Assembly (NCBI GenBank): GCA_026874595.1
Contig: CM049310.1
Span: forward strand, 620,001 to 684,000
Direction of reading: 5' to 3'
Origin: Sipunculus nudus
Taxonomy: Eukaryota; Annelida; Sipuncula; Golfingiida; Sipunculidae
DNA length: 64,000 nt
Shown here one piece after another: positions 58,236-64,000 of the stretch (positions are counted from its first letter, which is position 1; each line of letters starts with the position of its first letter). Below the pieces are notes generated by a model. It searched no databases. It saw nothing but the letters and a program-made list of their open reading frames with translations, and had not been told where the DNA came from. A program made the position numbers and the translations under genes.

Positions 58236-60150
58236 AAGCTCAGCTGACTATAAGTCATCTGAGCTATAGTCGTAGTCCATTGTCCGTCGTCCGTCCGTCC
58301 GTCCGTCCGGATGTCCGTCCGTAAGACTGGCACGTTTCGACATCATTGGACCTACGAATCGGAAATTCGGCATACAGTTAGATGTCCCCAAAATCTCCTA
58401 CCATGCCGAAAATTGGGTCAATAGGACTTCGTTCCTTCGAGATATTAAGGAAAAACCTCAATTTTTAGCGAACCTGTGAGCTAATGCGATGGTGTGGCGT
58501 CGTCCGGCGTCCGGCGTCCGTCGTCTGTACGTTAACCCATACTAACTTAAAAACGGCAAGAGTTAGTATCACGAAATTTTATGCAAAAAATTAGTCATCT
58601 GAAAAACTCTATCGGATTTTGCTTATTTTTTGGCTAACTGCATTTTCTTAGATTTTATAGGGAAAAAGCTAAAAAAGCTTTAAAAATCTTCTTCTCCGAA
58701 TCTGTTCAGCCATATTGTCCAATATTTCACAGAAATGATCCCTGGAACAATCTCTCTCAAGTTTGTTCGAATGGTTTAAGTTCGGTGATTTTTGGCTGAG
58801 TTACAGCTAGTTGAACTTAGTCATCTGTCCAAAAAAGCATACTAAAATTACAATCTTAGAAACGGCCGAAGCTATAATCACCAAATTTTATGCCAATGTT
58901 GGTCACATGAGTCATATCTTAAATTGAGGTATTGGTGGCGCCACCTGCATCGGCCTTTTTTGTACGGGGGTCATCAGTGCCCGTATCATACTGACAGCTA
59001 CAAATAACTTCTTCTCTGAAACGATATGGCCAAATTGTTTAATATCGCACAGAAATGATCCTAGGGTAGTGCTTTCTGAAGTTTGTTCAAATGGTCTCAG
59101 TTCAGTGACTTTTGGCTAAGTTATGGGAAGCTGAATTTAGTCATATACCATAACAGCCCATTTTAGCTAAGTGGCTACAAAAATCTTCTTCTCAAAAACC
59201 ACTGGGCCAAAGTCTTAAATCTCACACATTAATTATCCTTAGATGTTGATAATTCAAGTTTGTTCAAATGGTTTTGGTTCAGTGATTTTTGGCTGAGTTA
59301 TGGGTAGCTTAACTTAGCCATTTTGCTGTATTTTCCCATATGAGTTATAAACCTGCAAAACATTTTTAGACTGACGCCACTGAGGCCAATTTGTTTAATA
59401 TTTTACAAGAATAGTCCCCTGAATAATTCTTATAATGATTATCTTTTATGGTTCCAAAGAATGAATTATGGCTGAATTATAAAGATTGAATTAAGTCATT
59501 TTGCCATATATGGTAGCTGTGTAAAGCAGATTCATCTAGCCTAGCACCAGTTTATCAGCATCCCTTACATCATGCCTCTAGACCTTCAGATTTCAGGTTA
59601 TCTATGGTTAATATTGACAAGAATGTTTTTTAAAAGCTTTTAAAAAATGTAGATTTATGATTTTAGATATTCTTCATACCAGGCAATGTTAACAATCACA
59701 GGTATACAGCTCTCTGTGGGTATATAAAGACAGCTATACATAGATTATAAATAATTGGTATCCATACTCAACTTAATTCAACATTTTGCCATCAGTGAGA
59801 TGTATCTGTATTATAATTTTGCATTCAATATGCATCTGTAGTAATTTTTAGTGAGCCTGTGAGCTAATTTGATGTTGTGGCGGCGTCCATAGTCCATCTT
59901 CTGTAAGTTAACCCATACTATTAGAAAACGACTGGAGCTAGCATCATGAAATGTAATGTAAAAAATTAGCCATCTGAAAAACTCTGCATTTTCTTAGATT
60001 TTAATGAGAAAAAAATTTAAAAAACCTTTAAAAATCTTCTCCAACGAAACGGTCAAGCCAAATTGTTCAGTATTTCACAGAAATAATCTTTTATATCATA
60101 TCTTACAAGTTTGTTCGAATGGTTTAAGTATGATATAAAAGATTAAAAAG
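58236..60150. repeat. Long degenerate dispersed repeat with diverged internal units
   Basis: It starts near a (GTCC)n run (58279-58322). Blocks with CTTCTTCTC.GAA..G..CAGCCAAATTGTTTAATAT..CACAGAAATGATCC and CAAGTTTGTTCGAATGGTTT recur near 58688, 59009, 59171, 59370 and 60040. A CGTTAACCCATACTAACTTA..ACGGCAAGAG..TTAGTATCA block recurs at 58530 and 59910. This looks like tandemly grown old repeats, not genes. Confidence 0.6.
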
Positions 60151-60249
60151 TATTTTAGCCAAAGTCTTTCAGTATGTGTAAATAGATTAACCAACAGGCC
60201 AAGATTGTGTCTGTAATTTTAATTAGGTTGAGAAACTGCCAACTGTTTC

Positions 60250-60800
60250 AGATTTGGCAACAGATCAAGAGTTCATTCAGTGCAGCCAGATATAGGTCAA
60301 GAGTTCAATCAGTGCAGCCAAGCACAAGGCATGTGATCACCTCATGGGTGACATGTGAACACCTCATGGGCACCATGTGATAACCTCATGGGTAGCATGT
60401 GATCAACTCATGAGTATCATGTGATCACCTCATGTGTGTCATGCCTCTTAGGGCTGCATGTGGAGCAAATCTGAGAGCTTATGCAATGGTGTGGCTACTA
60501 TTTCAGTTTAGGCAACAGGTCAAGAGTTCATTCAGTGCAGCCAGGTATAGGTCAGGAGTTCACTCTGTGCAGTAGCTGCATTCTATTTATAGCAGTGGTA
60601 GACTGCCCACTGCACCAGATTTGGCACCAAAGTTCAGCCTGGATCTATTTATAGCTTTTGCAGACTGCCAACTGTGCCAGATTATGCAACAGGTCAAGAG
60701 TTCACTCAGTGCAGCCAGGTACAGGTCAAAAGTTTACTCAGTCTAGCCAGGTGCAGGTCATGAGTTCACTCAGTGCAGTAGCCTGGGCAAGCAATTTGTC
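60250..60800. repeat. Short tandem repeats of two kinds
   Basis: About five copies of a 20-bp unit (CATGTGATCACCTCATGGG) occupy 60328-60440. Units containing GGTCAAGAGTTCACTCAGTG CAGCCAGGTA recur at 60265-60310, 60530-60570 and 60690-60785. The 76-codon plus frame across them is an artefact. Confidence 0.7.
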
Positions 60801-61455
60801 ACAGTTCACTTTGGGCAACAGCCTTTCTCACCTAAGCCTAGTCAGCCCCATGCATCAGACTCAAGGTAAGTTTGGTGTGGTGGCCTAATATTTTGACCTG
60901 TCTATGTGTCTTTGATGGCTTTCTCGCTCACAAGACAGGTGTCGCCACCTACAATGACTTTTGCACGGTGTGTGTCCCTACGTTTTTCTCAGGAGGGGTT
61001 TGATATATCAGTCTGAAATTGGGCATATGTATATATCTCTGATAGCTTCGTTGTATACAAGACTGGTGGTGCCAGCTACAATCTTTTTAGTGTTGTGTGC
61101 ACCCATGCCAGAATTTCAGCAGTGATGTTTGTGTAATTGTTTCTTATTCAAAATGTTTAGTACTTGCATTGTTCATTTACATGAAAAGTAATGGTCCTGC
61201 ATTGAAACATTATACCTGGTGTATTTCCCAATGCACAGGTTCGCATTAGGCCTGTAGGCCTTGTTTATTAAAAATCTATATTTACACTTCAGGACTACCT
61301 AATATCAAAACTACTCATCTCGTTTTCTTCATATTTACCATAAATATCCCTCTATATAGTTCCTATGTACATGCCAGAAAACAAGTCAGTATTATATAAT
61401 TTAAAAAAGTTATGGGCCCAAACATAATAGACTTTGTAAAAAATCAGGAAAGACA
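60801..61455. other. Spacer, no gene recognised
   Basis: Contains two related blocks with TGTCGCCACCTACAATGACTTTT (near 60942) and GGTGGTGCCAGCTACAATCTTTT (near 61064), probably dispersed repeat. No coding frame is seen. Confidence 0.35.
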
Positions 61456-63830
61456 TTTTTTTTTTTTTCTGTTTTATTTTCCACAATACACACATGCCAT
61501 ATAAACATAATATCTTCGTTAAATGTATAACATAGCAATCAAAGATTTACAAATGTGTCATAAGTCTAAGCGTTAATACTTTACTCGATTATATGACAAC
61601 TTCGCTGTCAAATAAATATCTAACATCAGTACCATTTCCGTATCTTGACCTACTGATAGACTTTTTCCCAAGAAGCAGAGTTTTGTTTACGAAATTTGCG
61701 TCTTGAACTGATAAATTATCTTGTACTCTATCCTCCGTACTATAACCTAAGATAACACGCCTTTCGCTTAAGATAATTCGTCTGTTAATAACGTTAGGAA
61801 TATAATTTTCTATATACTCCCAGAACGGCATTAATTTTTTACACCGGTAAAAGAAATGTTCTATATATTCAACTTCGTCACAGAACATACATTTTTCTGA
61901 ATCAGCTATGCCCATTTTGTGTAACATAACTTTTGTCGGAAAAATATTATGCAATATCTTCCACTGTAGTACCCGGAGTCTAATTTCCCCAGAACAATGA
62001 TATGCAGTTTCCCAATAACTCTTTGCGAGTTCTGTTCCGGGGTATTTTCCTTCCCAGAACCGCTTAGACGGGGGCTGGTCTACAGTATCGGAGGTTATCG
62101 ACAATCTTAATTTTTTCAAGTTCCAATCAGCGATCGGAGTGCTCCTAAAGATTACCTTTAGTGGCGCCATCTGTAGGCGTTTTTTTGAGCTTTGAATAGC
62201 ATTCATCATCACGTTATATTCCAGGATTCTACTTGGGCCATCACCTATCAACTGCACTGCCTGTTCATAGGTTATCATTACGTCCCGGATAAACATATCC
62301 TGGATAAATATAATACCAGCCTTGATCCAATCTTTAAAGAAAAGAGGATTGTTTTTATATACTATCATCTTATTATTCCATATCACATTATTAGTCAATA
62401 AGTCTGTATCTGAAAACTTATTAAGCTGTAACCAGTTCATCAAGACAGTTTTATAAAATGCTGATGTAATGAGATTTATACCTTTGGTCTCCTTCACAGA
62501 GGTATTGCTTGTAAAAACCGAGAGATTACGACCCATTTTATTAAAATAAAAGATAGGTATATTTTTCCAGCTTTCTTTTTTATCGGTTTCCAGCTCTTTA
62601 ACCCACCTTAGTAAAAAGGCTTGTTGCAGTTCTTTAACATTAATCATCTTTATCCCGCCGTTTTTGTAATCAGCTGTTAGTACTTTTCGTTTTACTTTCT
62701 CTAAGCCTTTTCTGTTACTAGTGCTTTTCCACAGGAACTTAAATATCATCTTATTTATTTCGTGTAATACATGGTCAGGAAGCGCTAGAGACTGCATAAT
62801 ACAAATTAGCTTTGAAATAAGAAATGTTTTGGCGACCACGGCTTTACCCATAATTGATATACTTCTCTTTTCCCATTTATTAATTTCACGTTGAATAAAT
62901 TCAATCTGTGATTTCCAATTTACATCTATTTCGGAAGCTGCTATGTGGCTATCAAATGTAATGCCTAAAATTTTTATTCTTGTGTGAGGGTAAACATTCC
63001 ACCTAATGCTGCCATATGTATTTATACTTGTTTTGTTCCTGCCAATCCACAAGCCTTCGGTTTTGTTCAGATTAAGTGTTAAACCGGAAGTTCTCCTAAA
63101 GTTTATTAAGATATCAAAACATTCTGTAATATCATTTTCGTTTTTCATAAAAAGAGTAATATCATCTGCATATAGCGCGATTTTCGTGAATTTAATATCA
63201 TAGTTCTCATCTGGTAGCTGTATACCTTCAATGTTTTTATTTTGTTTTATTTTAAGAGAAAGTAATTCTAGAGCGACTACAAAAACTAGAGGCGAAAGGG
63301 GGCATCCTTGCCTTACGCCCCTTTGAACTGGGAACATTTGTGTGAGCCAACCGTTATACTGAATACAGTTCTCGCTTGCCTCATACAATACGTCTATCCA
63401 GCGTAAGAAATCTGGGCCGAATCCGAACAAGTCAAAAGCCTTAGCTATATAATTTTTGGAGATGGAGTCAAAAGCTCCCTTAAAGTCGAGTGCGACGATG
63501 GCTCCCTCTTTCTGATATCTGTCTGTATATGTGATGATATCATCAATCTGACGAATAATAGTCGAGATATTGCGATTTTTAATAAATCCAACTTGATCTG
63601 GGCTTACAATATGATTTATAACTTGCTGAAGGCGTAGAGCTAAAACCTTTGCTATTAGCTTGTAATCAGTATTTGTAATGCTTATAGGGCGCCAGTTCGA
63701 CAAAATATTTTTTAGTGAGCCTTTGCCTTTATGAAGTAGGGTGATAACCCCTCGTCTTTGGAAAGACATTTTGTCACTTAACAGAAAAAGTGTTAAAGCG
63801 AGGGACTTTTTTAGTAATACAACTTTAATT
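61456..63830 (-). mobile_element. 5'-truncated L1/Tx1-like LINE
   Basis: The minus-strand 3' end carries a poly-A tail (poly-T at 61456-61468 on the plus strand) preceded by AATAAAAC. The body encodes the RT and C-terminal zinc finger of ORF2. ORF1 and the endonuclease are absent, and similarity fades about 60 bases beyond the start of the open frame near 63830. 5' truncation is usual for copies made by target-primed reverse transcription. No target duplication could be defined. Confidence 0.85.
61589..63769 (-). CDS. LINE ORF2 C-terminal part: reverse transcriptase and zinc finger
   Basis: An open frame of 726 codons from ATG at 63769. It begins mid-domain (SFQRRGVITLLHKGKGSLKN, then WRPISITNTDYKLIAKVLA). 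RT blocks: VALDFKGAFDS with Asp95, RGVRQGCPLSP (150-160) and ALYADDITLF with YADD at 200-203. The C-terminal region has a CMFC..H..C zinc-finger-like cluster (about 640-660, CMFCDEVEYIEHFFYRC) as in L1/Tx1-type ORF2 proteins. The frame may be fully open because the copy is young, but the N-terminal endonuclease is missing, so it should be inactive alone. The ATG is probably internal to the original ORF; the frame continues about 20 codons upstream before a stop. Confidence 0.85.
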   Translation of the reverse strand: MSFQRRGVITLLHKGKGSLKNILSNWRPISITNTDYKLIAKVLALRLQQVINHIVSPDQVGFIKNRNISTIIRQIDDIITYTDRYQKEGAIVALDFKGAFDSISKNYIAKAFDLFGFGPDFLRWIDVLYEASENCIQYNGWLTQMFPVQRGVRQGCPLSPLVFVVALELLSLKIKQNKNIEGIQLPDENYDIKFTKIALYADDITLFMKNENDITECFDILINFRRTSGLTLNLNKTEGLWIGRNKTSINTYGSIRWNVYPHTRIKILGITFDSHIAASEIDVNWKSQIEFIQREINKWEKRSISIMGKAVVAKTFLISKLICIMQSLALPDHVLHEINKMIFKFLWKSTSNRKGLEKVKRKVLTADYKNGGIKMINVKELQQAFLLRWVKELETDKKESWKNIPIFYFNKMGRNLSVFTSNTSVKETKGINLITSAFYKTVLMNWLQLNKFSDTDLLTNNVIWNNKMIVYKNNPLFFKDWIKAGIIFIQDMFIRDVMITYEQAVQLIGDGPSRILEYNVMMNAIQSSKKRLQMAPLKVIFRSTPIADWNLKKLRLSITSDTVDQPPSKRFWEGKYPGTELAKSYWETAYHCSGEIRLRVLQWKILHNIFPTKVMLHKMGIADSEKCMFCDEVEYIEHFFYRCKKLMPFWEYIENYIPNVINRRIILSERRVILGYSTEDRVQDNLSVQDANFVNKTLLLGKKSISRSRYGNGTDVRYLFDSEVVI

Positions 63831-64000
63831 AATCAAAATTTAATTGTATACAAAAATTAGATCAAAATCTGTTAAAGTTTTTTAAATATTGGCAAAAATA
63901 TAAAAGTGGTACCTTAAATTTTGCCCAAGTTTGACCATGGCACTTTTTTTTCTTGTAAGAACATTTGATTTACCTTTTACAGTCGGTATATATATATGGA
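63831..64000. other. AT-rich edge sequence
   Basis: Nothing recognisable between the truncated LINE and the window edge. A short TA run lies at 63986-63996. Confidence 0.35.

Overview
This is a stretch of an animal nuclear genome. Coding sequence is a small fraction. The window holds one large split gene with 12 coding exons joined at GT-AG junctions, surrounded and filled by satellites, minisatellites, LINEs, an LTR retrotransposon and several terminal-inverted-repeat (TIR) elements. The repeat style, including dispersed segments with GGACGGACGG-like and GACGGGCGTATA-like strings and a Gmr1-type retrotransposon, suggests a marine invertebrate, most likely a mollusc. That assignment is an inference from style, not a demonstrated identity.

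Layout. 1-8152 is a 60-bp satellite of about 136 units with higher-order duplications. 9678-17148 is a cluster of three copies of one TIR element; the third copy is split by a decayed LINE (12283-16565, minus strand). 17886-18591 is a 42-bp minisatellite. 19533-39576 (plus strand) is a complete cytochrome P450 gene of the CYP4 family. Its 12 exons join without a frame break into 509 codons plus a stop, with all P450 signature motifs. Its introns hold a minisatellite, two copies of a small TIR element, two foldback-like elements either side of exon 9, and a nearly intact antisense Ty3/gypsy-superfamily element. That element has the unusual pol order protease-integrase-RT-RNase H (Gmr1-like) and two 731-bp LTRs that differ at 2 positions.

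The most striking structure is at the intron 9/exon 10 boundary of the P450. A 48-bp unit holding the 3' splice site plus the first 24 bases of exon 10 is repeated in tandem, giving 24 acceptor-like sites. The nearest 20 are in frame with the exon and free of stops between them, so each upstream acceptor would add a multiple of 16 residues just before the K-helix.

Downstream of the P450, 41092-44955 is a minisatellite of about 98 copies. 45161-46137 is a second minisatellite whose units each resemble a joined splice acceptor and donor. 46151-46868 is a non-autonomous hAT element with a perfect 8-bp target duplication. From 47 kb to 61 kb lie short tandem repeats, a tRNA-derived SINE candidate, an ORF resembling the start of a Mutator-like transposase-domain protein, a 3-kb TIR element carrying a LINE relic, and long degenerate dispersed repeats. 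The window ends with a 5'-truncated L1/Tx1-like LINE (61456 to about 63830, minus) whose 726-codon RT frame is still open.

Only the P450 is a confident host gene. No rRNA, CRISPR or functional tRNA gene was seen.
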